Assembly (NCBI GenBank): GCA_905182995.1
Contig: CAJJDP010000020.1
Location: forward strand, 65,453-129,452
From: Paramecium octaurelia
Taxonomy: Eukaryota > Ciliophora > Oligohymenophorea > Peniculida > Parameciidae
DNA: 64,000 nucleotides
Reading direction: 5' to 3'
Shown here: positions 11,567 to 22,591 of the stretch, one piece after another
Position numbering within the stretch: the first letter of the stretch is position 1
Layout of the letters: each line of letters starts with the position of its first letter
Notes under the pieces: model-generated
The model's database searches: none
Seen by the model: the letters and a program-made list of their open reading frames with translations, nothing else
What the model was told of the DNA's origin: nothing
Position numbers and translations under genes: made by a program

Positions 11567-11949
11567 TTACTTTTAGATATGAAACAAATTAAATGAATTA
11601 TTATTAATAAAGAGAGTAATCGTACATTAAATTTTATTGAACTTAAACATAAATCAAATGATAAAAGACGATACCTCAGGATTACATTATTTTAGAGAAA
11701 TGATTATATTTTATTTCATAATTTAAGTTCTATTAATTATCTAATTATAGGAAATATTCGTTTTATTTCATTAAATTTGAATATTATTACTTAAGTATTA
11801 ATTTGGAATGCAATAAGAAAAATGTTTTTTCTATATACATTCTCAAGAACTAATTGAGGGATTTAGAATTTAAATTAATTAATTTATTAGTAAGAAATTA
11901 TACTAAATTAAATTGAACTAAGAATATTATTTTTGAAATATCTTCAAAT

Positions 11950-12273
11950 ATGGAACATTGCAAGAGAATAAAGTGCAAAAAATTTCAATTTATGAGAGAT
12001 AGGAAAATAATGAAAGTTTGGCTTAAGAAATTTAACTATTCTGATTCCCAGGATGATAAGGGATCTAATAAATTACTGCAGCACTTTATAGAATTTTCAT
12101 ATAATTCGATTATAAAACAATAAATTATAGAAATTTACAAATAAACCACCAAATTTAAAAAACTGACAACTATATTAATTAATCAAACAGCTATTGTTTT
12201 CTATCTGAATGTTGTTTTTCTTCTTTTCTATTGGTCATTAAATAATTATGGGTCTTAGATTTTTGTAATTTGA
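11950..12273 (+). CDS. hypothetical ORF of uncertain extent
   Basis: From ATG 11950 the frame is open to TGA 12271-12273 and begins with a basic, coding-like segment (MEHCKRIKCKKFQFMRDRK). The same frame can be extended upstream across a possible 33-nt intron to about 11700, where a TGA stops it. Its last 90 nt overlap the end of the better-supported gene at 12183 on the other strand, so the true 3' end may be earlier. No family was recognised. It may be a decayed gene. Confidence 0.3.
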
Positions 12274-12725
12274 TTTTATTCATCAATTACGATTAACGAT
12301 GATTGAAATGTTACTTGTCTCTTATTGCTATTTATTATTTATTTTATTTTTCTACTAATGGTTTCTATATCTGTATTCTGTTACTCATCAGTTCTTAGGA
12401 TTTCTGATTTTCTTAGGTCTTCTTTTGTATTTTTGGGAGAAGAGAAATGATTTTTATGAATTGAAGAGTTTTACAGACTTGGCAAGTGGCATTCACTTTT
12501 TGTTATTTATTTATCATTTCCAATAGCAATTCTCCTTCTGGCTGTTTATGGATATAGGTAATCAACATAAATATCCTAGTATCCTTTTTCTTAAAAAAAG
12601 TTAGCTGGCACACTATCAAGATCATTCAAAAATTTTGAGGGTCTAAATTGTTTGACTAGAGGTTTCTAAAGCTATAGATTTTAATTAGAATTTGTAATAT
12701 CTGCATAGCTTATCTTTTTACTCAT
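12183..12725 (-). CDS. hypothetical polar protein, 180 aa
   Basis: A single exon, 181 codons, with ten or more TAA/TAG Gln codons and no TGA. It begins MSKKISYADITNSNQN and contains FRPSKFLNDLDSVPANFF and a Q/K/R-rich C-terminus (RRKTTFRQKTIAV). The composition suggests a mostly disordered cytoplasmic or nuclear protein. It has no signal peptide, membrane segment or recognisable domain. It lies head to tail with the small coiled-coil gene at 12920. Confidence 0.6.
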
Positions 12726-12919
12726 TTTTATAAATAATTATCAATTTATTAGTTTTATGAGTAGGCAAATTGAATGGGAATTTTCATTCAAATTCATATT
12801 AATAAAATATTAAAAGAGAAGAAAAAATAGTATTATAATACTATATTAGATAGACACTAAAGCCAAGCGAAATAAAAATGATAATTTAAGGTCAATAAAA
12901 TGATATTTTGTGATTGCTT

Positions 12920-13391
12920 TCATTACAATAATTTTTAAACCAACTATTGTTTTTTCTCAGGATCTTAGTTCAATAAAACTCTTCTTCTTTCAACAAAGTA
13001 GAACACTTAAGCCCAAATGATTTTATAAAAGTCATAGAACTCTTGCATTTTTGTATCAAATTCTTGGTAATCTAATGGTTAATAATCACTTGATACAATA
13101 TTTTATATCTGCCTATTAAAGTTGAAAGTCCACAATTTGATTTACTTTCGTTTCATAAAGTTGCAATTATTTTGTCAATATCTAAATTTTGGGCTCCACT
13201 TTTTCTTCTAAAAATTTTTTATTTTCAGAAATAAATTTCGATTGCTCCTCATTTCCTTTAATTGGTCCTTAATATATCGTTTTCATCTTATTTAAACCAT
13301 CTTGTAACTTGCTTAATTATGACATCACTTCCTTTTTATCATTCATTATCTATTTCTAGATTAAAGATGATGATAGATTTTCCTGATTCAT
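12920..13391 (-). CDS. small coiled-coil protein, 148 aa
   Basis: Two exons, intron 13072-13096 (25 nt), 149 codons after splicing. Nearly the entire protein is amphipathic helix (MNQENLSSSLIQKQIM..., ISENKKFLEEKVEPKI, QEFDTKMQEFYDFYK). Near the C-terminus is a short FYFVERRR segment. Without removing the intron the frame hits TGA, so splicing is required. Possibly a cytoskeletal or subunit protein; the family is not recognised. Confidence 0.65.
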
Positions 13392-13580
13392 ATATAATAA
13401 ATTAATAATATCAATAGATATTTTAATGCAATTTTATCAAAATGTGTAATAAATATAGGGATTAATTAAGAGGTGATCATCTGAATTACCCTCACAAATT
13501 AAATTCTATTTTACATAATCGTATCAAATAATAATAAAATTAATGTAATTCTTGCTATTTATTTATATTTCATCATATTT

Positions 13581-15738
13581 TCAAAGACTGGTTGGCATAG
13601 ATTAAAAGTTAGAATTTTTTCTAAATTTTAAACTATTTCCAAGTGTTTATTTTTTTCTTTTTTGATATTCTGAAGATATAAAGCAGGCTGAATATTTAAG
13701 AGGTAAAGCAGAGAAATCAAAATTAAATTGATTGGAACTTTTAAATGAATGAATTCTTGTACCCTCACCGAAGGAACTTTAATCTTATGGACTTAGAGAT
13801 TTGATAATTGTAGGAGTTCCTTTTTGTACTTGTCCTTATTAGGATTATCGATAACTTTGTGTACAAATAGGAGATTAGAATTTAATAGCAGATTTAATAC
13901 GATTCAGCATTTGTTTTGGAGTTCGAAAAGGATATTGATTAATATAGAGTTTTTTTTATTTATATTCCTCTTTGCTCAATCTTTATTAAATTGCCATTTC
14001 TTCTATTTTTTGTGGTGTCAATTTCATAAAAGTAGTTACTTTACTTTGCATTTGATCATTTTAATTGTTAAATTTAGCTTTTTAATTTGATTTTCTTTTA
14101 TCAACAATCGAAGGAGAGAGTAAATTGTGAGTTGACTTAATAATTTTAGGAGATATTAAAATTGACTTCTATTTATAGTCTTCAGGTTGAGTAGTAGTTT
14201 ATTAGTTTACTGTTAAAGTGGGTTAAGTTTCTGCAATTATTTTATCATGTTTTGATTAGATCCTTTATTTTCCTTTGAAAGTCTTTACAAAAGACTTGTC
14301 ATTGGTTGTTAAACATTGAGTGCTTATAGGTCTATAATTAGCACTCTTCACTCTTCTAATCTAAATGGTTTCTGGAGTGTTAACCAAAAATGGAGATGCT
14401 TTTTTATCCTTAATCATGATGTATATGATACCTCTAATTAAAAATAAGGACAATATCTCAGCATAATTTCCATATCATCATTGACGGTAATTTGGTCTCT
14501 AGATATAAAATTCATTTCCTTATCTTTCATAATAATTTATTTCAAATCTTTTGTTTTCTCTACATATTTCTGATAATCGAATTTTAGATCCTCTTATTGT
14601 ATTTATTAGTTTTCTACCCCAGCCTCCAGAGGATATGCATATTTTTGTTTCCATTTATTATAATAAACTCTTTTTTCATCTCTCACTTTTTGGATCGCAT
14701 AAACGATATCTGGATAACGTTATTCAATTCTTTTATAATCAATTCTATTCAGTTTATATAGGACACCCTCTTAACTTTAACAAATAGCTTTCCACATTCT
14801 CTTCTCTTGATCTAAAAACTCTTCCAACCCAATGGATTCATTTTTTCCTAATATGCATATTTCTGCTTCTCTTTCAAAATAGAATATCTCATCACTTCCA
14901 TTCTTTGTAAATTCTTTCTTGACATTCGAAACCATCTTAAATTCTCCTTCAATAATAAAATATAGACAATCTCCTTTATCCCCTTGTTTATAAATGACGT
15001 CTCCATAATTATAGACTTTTCTCTCCATGATCATAAATAAAGCCTTAATAGCATTTTTTGATAAATCCTTCAACATTACATTGCAACTTAAAGTTTCTAG
15101 TAAATGCAAAAATTGTCTTTAAGCCTTAGTAGACATTATTCGGTCAAATGAATCTTTGTCTAACTCCAGAATGAAACAATCAGTTATTGCAACTATGTCT
15201 GCTCCTCTTGGTTTTCTTTCCTTTTATATTTTAAGAAAGTACCAATAATGCCAATTCACCAAAATATTCTCCATCTTTTAATGTTGTTATTTCTTTCAAT
15301 TCCTCATGAAACTTATCTTTCTATTTCCCTTTTTTTGTTGTAAACGACCCTATTACAGTTACTACTCTTTTTAAGACTTTGACTTCTCCCTTGATTATGA
15401 TGTAGAAAGTATCGCCATAAGTGTCCTGCTTAATGATAACTTGATTTTTGCTGTAAATATGCAATCTTGCATTTTCGGCTACGTCTTCCAACATTTCCTC
15501 ATAATGATCAGTAAACTGCTCTTGGAAAAACTTTATATTTCTTAGAGAATCCTTCAACAGTGTAGTTTCATTGGAGGTACGAAATAAAACTGGTTTTAAG
15601 CAAATTTCAACGATTTACTAATATTGATATCAAAATTACTTCGAAAGCAGATTTTTGCTTGCGTGTTTGGATCTCAACATATTCTAAACTACTAGATCTC
15701 TTACTTTCAAATTGATCATGTTTTTGTTGATCTTCCAT
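13581..15738 (-). CDS. tandem cyclic-nucleotide-binding-domain protein, 696 aa
   Basis: Four exons; introns 15618-15639 (22 nt), 15221-15242 (22 nt) and 14409-14431 (23 nt). Domain 1 (about residues 60-165) has the beta-roll pattern and a phosphate-binding cassette reading YFGELALLERKPRGADIVA. This includes the Glu that holds the ribose and the Arg that holds the cyclic phosphate, so it should bind cAMP or cGMP. Domain 2 (about 180-300) keeps the fold (GDVIYKQGDKGDCLYFIIEG) but its cassette region (ILGKNESIGLEEFL) lacks that Arg and is probably degenerate. A long basic, disordered C-terminal tail follows. There is no R-R-x-S/A inhibitor site or dimerisation domain as in PKA regulatory subunits, and no membrane helix, so it is not a channel. 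Confidence 0.85.
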
Positions 15739-15940
15739 ATTTTTAATATAAAATTTTATATTTTCGAAAGCAAATATAGAGTTTCAGAACTTCTGAACAA
15801 TCGCACTTGAATTATAGGATATCTTGATAGTGTTTATTTGAATCATCAACCTAAAAAAAATTGAGAAAATTATTTTGTCATTATTAACATGCAAATAATT
15901 TATCCCAATGTCTTATATTTAATTTCAATAATTTAAATTA

Positions 15941-17500
15941 ATGGAATAGTAAGCTGCTGCAACTTAAGAGAAAACTCAAAATTAAACACAAGCACCATCC
16001 ACTCAATAAACCTAGGCTCAACCACAAAAACCAAGAACAGTCCTATCAGAAATCAAACTCTAAATTTTATTATTGGAAAAGGCAGTCAGCTCCAAAGACA
16101 TCAAAGCAATTCAAAAAGTATCCATCTTCGTTAAAAAGTTCAGAAATGTAATACACACTAATTAATCCTTAGACTGTCAAGTCTCATCATTTGGCCAAGC
16201 TCTATAATACCTTCTTTCCAAATGTAGTAGTTTAATAAGGGAATGATATCGATGCCAATTTCAACGAAGATTTAGGATTGAATGCTCAAGTTGTTTAAAA
16301 ATTAACTAAAATAATTGAAGTGAACGTATTCATTCAATGCCTTTATCTCATTTGGCTCTTCTAATAAAAATAATAGGAATCCTACGAATAGTTAATTGTA
16401 ATTGGAAAATAATTGCTATAATAAGTTCAATAAAATAACAAGAGATATTTAGATACTCTCTTAGGAGTCATCTATGAATATTTATCAAAATCTCATGAGA
16501 AATTAGGCAAACTCGACTAAATAAGAGAGTAATTATATGTCAATAATATTAAAGTGTCTTATTTGAGGGCTATAGAAATGCTTGTTAAAATAGAGATGAA
16601 AATGGTTAAGCTATTTTAGTAAACTTAATTTTGAGAAACTTCATTCATTACAATTAGTATGAACAGAGTTACAATTTCTTAAAAAAGACAGAGTTCCCTG
16701 AACACGCTTTTGGAAACTAATAGGCAAGATTCTTGTATTACACTGGACTCATTCATGCTATAAGAGGAGAATATCAAGAGGCTTATAAGAATCTTACTCA
16801 AGCAAGTCATAAAGCTCCAGATAATACAGCCTTTGGATTTAAGGTTTAGGCTATCAAAGTGATTGCTTTAGTAGAATTGTTACTAGGTAATGTCCCAAAT
16901 AGAGATACTTTCACTTCTCCTGAATATCAATAGGCACTATATCCTTACTATAGAATAGTTTCAACAGTCATCAAAGGTAATTTAGGAGAATTTCAATAAG
17001 AAGTAGCAAGATCAGAAAATATATTGAGAAGAGACAAGCTTTTCAACTTAATTTAAAGGTATTTAATTTAAATCATCTATAACTCTAGACTACCATAAAT
17101 AGTTATCAAGGCTGGTCTTAGAAGAATCAACTTATCCTATTCTAGAATTTCATTAAATGATATTCATTAAAAACTTAATCTTCCAGCATAATGCAATGCT
17201 GAATAAGTTGTAGCCAAAGCCATAAGAGATGGCACTTTAGCCGCTATTATCGATCACGAAAATTAGATAGTTATAACTAAAGAAACTAACGATCTTTACG
17301 GAACTAAAGCTCCGTAAGAAGCTTATGGAGAGAGAATCAATAATTGCTTAGGACTATACAATCAAGCTGTTAAGGTATATATTGCGTATAATTATTAGGC
17401 TTTATAATATTAAAATCCTGAATATGATTATGGAGAAAAGTAAGCTGATGATGAATTAACAACTGATGAATTATTAAGTTTAGCTGAGCTTGAATTTTGA
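15941..17500 (+). CDS. RPN3: RPN3/PSMD3, 26S proteasome lid subunit
   Basis: Four exons; introns 16148-16172 (25 nt), 16556-16575 (20 nt) and 17375-17398 (24 nt). RPN3 is a PCI-domain scaffold of the 19S regulatory particle lid. The family core is plain: [50 protein letters not shown], then the PCI winged helix with [12 protein letters not shown] and [18 protein letters not shown]. The 20-nt intron was placed because only it restores the conserved NRDENGQA stretch. The third intron is a multiple of three without TGA, so retention would add eight residues silently. Length of about 496 aa matches the family. Confidence 0.93.
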
Positions 17501-17537
17501 GTAGCATAAAAATGTATAAGCACCTAATAATTATAAT

Positions 17538-19013
17538 TCATTTTTAATTTATGAAATTCACACATGGTTCTTTGTGCAATTAAATAACCCAAAGATTGTT
17601 TTGCATCTCTGATTTTTCAACTAAGTTATTCCAGATTAATTTTAATGCAGCATCTTTGTCTTATTTCATTTCTCTGCCTTCATAAGAAATAGTTACTGAT
17701 TCCTAGATTGTCACATCAACTGATCCTTAATTTTGGGTCAATTCAAGTATTTCAAAGATAAGACGCTTCAATTGAACTACAATAGTTGTTATATTCTAGT
17801 TGTTTGGATTGAAGATTTGTAATCTGTTGAGTTTGTAAACAAAAAAATCATTCAAAAATAATAATTTGGTAGTATCAAATAATTTTGTTTTCCATTGGTA
17901 TTTAAGAATTTTAAAATCCATAATTTATTTTAAACAATTATTTCTAATGAGCCATAAATTATTTTGTTAATTTGAGATTAAAGACATCTGTAAATTTTTA
18001 TAAATTCTTTTAACTAACTTCATTCTTAACTCCTCTTATTTTTTGATTGTCCCCTTCAATACAACTTTACAATCATCAACCTTAATAATGGGATCATCAA
18101 ATTTGATAATAAATGTAGAGGACAAGGATTTCATCATTGAATAGCGTATACTTTACTTAGTTTTATTATCTTTTTATATTTCTATCTTTTTTGAATGAAA
18201 TTCGTTTAGACTCTGATTGTTATACAAATTATATAAAACTTTCTCTATTGAATTTTAATTCCAATGCCATTCCCTTAAAAATTCCTTTAATTACTTTGAA
18301 TTATCACATTAAAATGGTAGTTTATTTTGAGATTTAAATATGAACTCTAACTTTTCTTCACTGAATGTAAATATTAAATAGGGAGTATCCACAATTTTAG
18401 GAAAAACACTCTCTAAATATATTACTAATATCATACCCCACATATAATCATATTGACTTAAAAGAAAACTAGTTCTATTCAAAACGTTTAGTTTATATGA
18501 AAAAAAGCACATAAAAAACATCAGTATAAGTGTTGTGCAATAAATGATATAAGATTTTTAGGTTTCCATCAGTATCGTATAGATTATTTTAAAAGAAAAT
18601 GTTGATAAAATAATTACTAAGGACTCTTTGAATTCTGAAATGAGAATTATTATAACACCACACATTGTAAAGTTGCTTTAATACAAGGATAAGGCTTAAG
18701 GACTAGTATCAGTTGTAATAATAAACTCGTAGCCAATTAATAAGTATGCTAAAACTATTAGCTAGATGTTTATTTTATGGATATTGAATCTCAAAAACAC
18801 AAATGATAACAATGAATATACTTGGCATCCAATCAATATTGGCATCAACCCTAATTCATTTTATAGAACTAATGTAATTAGTTTTGATGTCGACACTATG
18901 AATATGCAAGCAGACCCAAATTAATATACAGGTCTACTAATAGTATTAATTCTTGATTTTTGATATTCATCCTCCAATTTTTTGTATTTAAACATTAATG
19001 TATATTTGTTCAT
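17538..19013 (-). CDS. degenerate PAS/histidine-kinase-like membrane protein (copy 2), 483 aa
   Basis: Two exons, intron 18413-18436 (24 nt), recognised because the paralog at 10095 has an intron at the same place (W|E boundary). It is a multiple of three without TGA, so the frame is also open if retained. The N-terminal 200 residues form five to six membrane helices. The PAS-like start (PKIVDTPYLIFTFSEEKLEF) and a HATPase-like C-terminus (RLIFEILELTQNQGSVDV, then VTISYEGREM) align with copy 1. As there, the catalytic His and nucleotide-binding glycine boxes are absent. Both copies are full length, which argues that the degenerate form is maintained. It converges with RPN3 with a 37-bp gap. 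Confidence 0.75.
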
Positions 19014-19558
19014 TCTTAATTTCTTAAGATAAATTAAAATTTATTTTATACATAACTACATATATAAGCTTTAGAATAATTTTAATCATCTATATAAATA
19101 AATTTTAGTCTAATATATAAACAATTTTGAATCATTTGAAAAATATATGGCCATAGAAATATTAAATTTTTATTATTTTCAAGCCACCTTTTAGTCCAAA
19201 TTATCGACATAAAAAAAGATTAGTGTATACTGAACTTTTATTATTATAACTGGATCGAGAGTAATCCTTAGGAATTTAAAACAGATTTCAAAAAAATTAG
19301 AATATTTATTATGCTCTTTACATTTTACATAAATTAATATTTTCTTTATATCAAAATGTTATAACTATTTATATTTATTATCTATTCTTTGATCTTATTT
19401 GTTTAATGTTATGAATTTGATATGATTTGCTTGATCAGATAATTCTCACGGAATTACAGAATTTGTAATATGATGCAAATATAAGAATTTAGCTTGTAAC
19501 TAATACATGAATCTATAAATATATCAACCAATTCGAAAATAAAAAAAATTAAGTCTTA
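19014..19558. other. intergenic, no feature seen
   Basis: AT-rich spacer between the start of the sensor-kinase-like gene and the stop of the RING gene at 19559. No frame or RNA gene was found. Confidence 0.5.
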
Positions 19559-20337
19559 TCAAATTGGTTTTCTACAAACAGGACATTCTTAAGTCTTCAT
19601 CTTCCAAGCATCAATACAAGATTTGTGAAATGTATGAGTGCAATGTAAAGTCGACAAATCTGTTGTTAATTCTAAAGTGCATATACTGCATTCGTCTATA
19701 GTTTCTAAATTCTTGAATTAATTTTCTATGTAAGGAATACAGTCAACTAGATGGTCATTCAGAAAATTTCGAACTATGTGATCACCACAATATGGGCATG
19801 AAATTAATCCATATTCATCATTACACTGATGATCTGCCTACTTTGGTAAAAGGCATGCACTGCAAATCTCCAATGAAAGCTTATTTATCTTAGTGAAGTC
19901 TTACTAAACTTCTTATTTTTTTATAAAATTAGGTTGGTTCTATTGCTATATTTAAAAATCTAAACTAATTTTGCCTCTACTTGAAGGTGGCTTTTATTTA
20001 CTATTGAATAGGAAAGGGGGAGAAAAAGGAAAAAGTGCTTACTAATTTTATTAATTCTAACTATCTTGCTCTTAATGTAATTCATTAAGGGATTCTTTTT
20101 GTTTATCTAACTTCCTTGTAAGTATTTACTAACTTTACTTCATTTTTTATGTAAACTTCTGGTGCTCCTGATTGTTTTTACTTTTAAAAAATAAGTATGC
20201 AATTTATACAAATTATTCTGATTTGGAATAACAAATGTAACATGATTCCTTTTTTACGATTATTTGGTATCATTAAGAAGATTTAGAAAATTCTAATAAA
20301 ATTCTTAATCATCCTCTTCTTATTTGGAAGATTTCAT
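19559..20337 (-). CDS. RING-H2 protein with extra zinc-finger region, 251 aa
   Basis: Two exons, intron 20159-20181 (23 nt). The N-terminal half is Q/N/K-rich. At about residues 150-190 a Cys/His-rich segment (CSACLLPKQADHQC ... CPYCGDHIVRNFLNDH) looks like a degenerate RING or Di19/UBZ-type zinc finger. The protein ends exactly with a classical RING-H2: CSICTLEL, LHCTHTFHKSCIDAW, CPVCRKPI. All eight zinc ligands of this terminal RING are present, so E3 ubiquitin-ligase activity is likely. The substrate is unknown. Confidence 0.85.
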
Positions 20338-21129
20338 AATAAATATAAATAATATGATTTCAATCAATAAAAACAATGATATTTAAAATTGCCATAAAAA
20401 ATATGGACCTCTAATTAAATCCAAAGGCTCACAAATCTAGAAATTTCATAAATTCATTAATAAAAATTTTCATTTGCAAAGTAATTCTATTGTATTTTAT
20501 GAAGGACAAGCTGGAAAATAAATAACGATTAAAATGCTGTGTTGAAAAAGAGGTATGCGCTTGACCTTTATATTGAGTGCAGAATAGAAATCAGAAGAAA
20601 TTTTGTAAAATCTTCTTAAACTTGTTCTATATTAATTTATATAATAACCAATATTTCTAATATATCTTAAACTTCTTTTTTATAGTTATTTCATTTGATT
20701 TCAATATCTGCATTAAACCATATTTTTCTATTTCTATTTGACTATTGTAGTGAATTGTTGAAAATATATCAACTAAATTTTAATGATTACTTTGCATATA
20801 AATATAAAAAGTCGGGAAATATTATTTCTTTTTAACTTTAATTGTATTCATTGTTATCAAGAAACTGGATGTCAAAATTAGGAATGAATGAAATCTATAA
20901 TAGCAGAAAATACTGTATTTTTTCTTCAACCTACTAATCTACTTTAGGTCTACAATAAATTCAAATGAATAAAATACTAAAAGATATAATTCCTGGTATT
21001 AAAGTTACTTATAAATATATTGGCTAAGAATTCTATTTTAATTATGAATTATTGTAAGCGCTTTTGACGTTGAATAAACCAAATAAAATATTTCATAGAG
21101 TAAAATACATGTAGATAGAATAATCTTCA
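20338..21129. other. gap with a possible plus-strand gene
   Basis: A plus-strand frame from about 20372 can be kept open to TGA near 21260 if a 25-nt intron (GTATGCG...TTGAG, near 20551) is removed. It includes a coding-like stretch (NKILKDIIPGIKVTYKYI). It would overlap the 3' end of the gene at 21130, and its composition is otherwise ordinary for translated AT-rich DNA. I cannot decide whether it is a gene. Confidence 0.25.
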
Positions 21130-22227
21130 TCAATCACAATTATAATTAGCCAATAATTAGACAAGAGATTTAAATAATTCAGGAATAGTATTTTAATAAA
21201 TTTCTAAAAATGTTGTTTCAGTAACAATGTTTTTATCATGGGTTTGTTTTCGATTGTACATTTCTGATAAATTCCTTGCCTTTTCCTTCATCATAGTAAT
21301 AACCATTTATTTTTGTGGCCTCTGCTTTCCCCTCATCTTAGTTGAGATTGTTGTATTCATTTCAATAGGTCTTCTGATACCTTAACATCTAAGATATTTA
21401 AAGATGATATCTGCATCTTTTTATGCTGCACCTCCAGATTTGAATAATTCAAATAGATCTCTTGTATTTAAATAGGTTTTAGACAACACATCGTAACAAC
21501 TAAAAACAAGCTAGATAATTTCTATAATCTTGAATATTTGATACATTGCTAACTCATCTCTCTAATTTAGAGCAAAAACGATCGATACACTGCCTGAGTA
21601 ATTGAATATGGCATCTACATAAGGTTGATTAATCTTAAAATGATGGCCTAACAGCCTAATTGATGAGCAAGGTAATTGACTAGCTAGGTATTAATGATAG
21701 CATACTTATGGCTTTGTGATTTCTTAGTAGATGCTGGAATTGCAAAGCTATTTGAAAATCTCTTAGATGAAAGGGCTATCTGGATCTAATGATAAATAAC
21801 CAACTTTGGTTGTTTTTAAGCGATTCTAAAATTATCTATATTTTTAATAAGTATTCTTTCTAGATCTTAATCCTTATGAATCATGTTGACTATTGCACAT
21901 TGAATACTTTTGTATTGGTTGTTAATCTAAGGGGGATATTTTTGGTAGTTCGTAATATTCAAAGCAATCAGACAATACTTCGATTTTTTCTTTATTCTTA
22001 ATAAGAAATCTAGGATTGTATTCCAATTCTGTTTAGCAAGCCAATTCCACATCATATTTGTTAATTGAATTGGATTCATTACATGAGTATTGATTATCTT
22101 TTGCCTTTACTCTTGAGACCATCATGCTTGAATTTATTTGTGATCGATCTGCTCTACTTGATCTCCCAGTGATTATAGTTATTTTCTCTTCTATGCATCT
22201 CTTGAATATATTTGATATATCGTACAT
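21130..22227 (-). CDS. hypothetical protein, 365 aa
   Basis: A single exon of 366 codons starting MYDISNIFKRCIEEK. No TGA occurs over 1.1 kb while TAA/TAG are frequent, so coding is secure. The N-terminal 120 residues are S/N/K-rich. The C-terminal half is globular and helical, with a segment (DVLSKTYLNTRDLFELFKSGG, then ADIIFKYLRC) that resembles a degenerate EF-hand pair without calcium-ligand loops. It ends in a basic stretch (MRGKQRPQKQMVITMMKEK) and a final helix. I do not recognise a family. Confidence 0.7.
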
Positions 22228-22591
22228 ATTTTAATTATAAATATCAATTCTAAAATAAGGACATGAAAAATGGAAACTTATTGTGAAAATATGAAGTTAA
22301 ACATTACTATTAAAATATATAAACCACTATCTTATCATTATAATTATGATATAATAGGATATAATAGTTGAATCTAATGTGATTTTTAAATTAAAGAAAT
22401 ACGTTATTTACCTCATTCGTTATAGCTCTATTATAATTGATTAGTTATAAAATAATTTCTTCTTTTTAAATGAAATGATCATTTTGATAATGAATATTTG
22501 TAGATTTGAATAATAATCTGTAATTCTATTACTCAAGTAGAAGAACAATAAAATGAAATTTGTGATATAAAAATTTGAATGAAATAAACAA
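22228..22591. other. intergenic, no feature seen
   Basis: Spacer between the start of the gene at 21130 and the stop of the myosin gene. Nothing was recognised. Confidence 0.5.
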
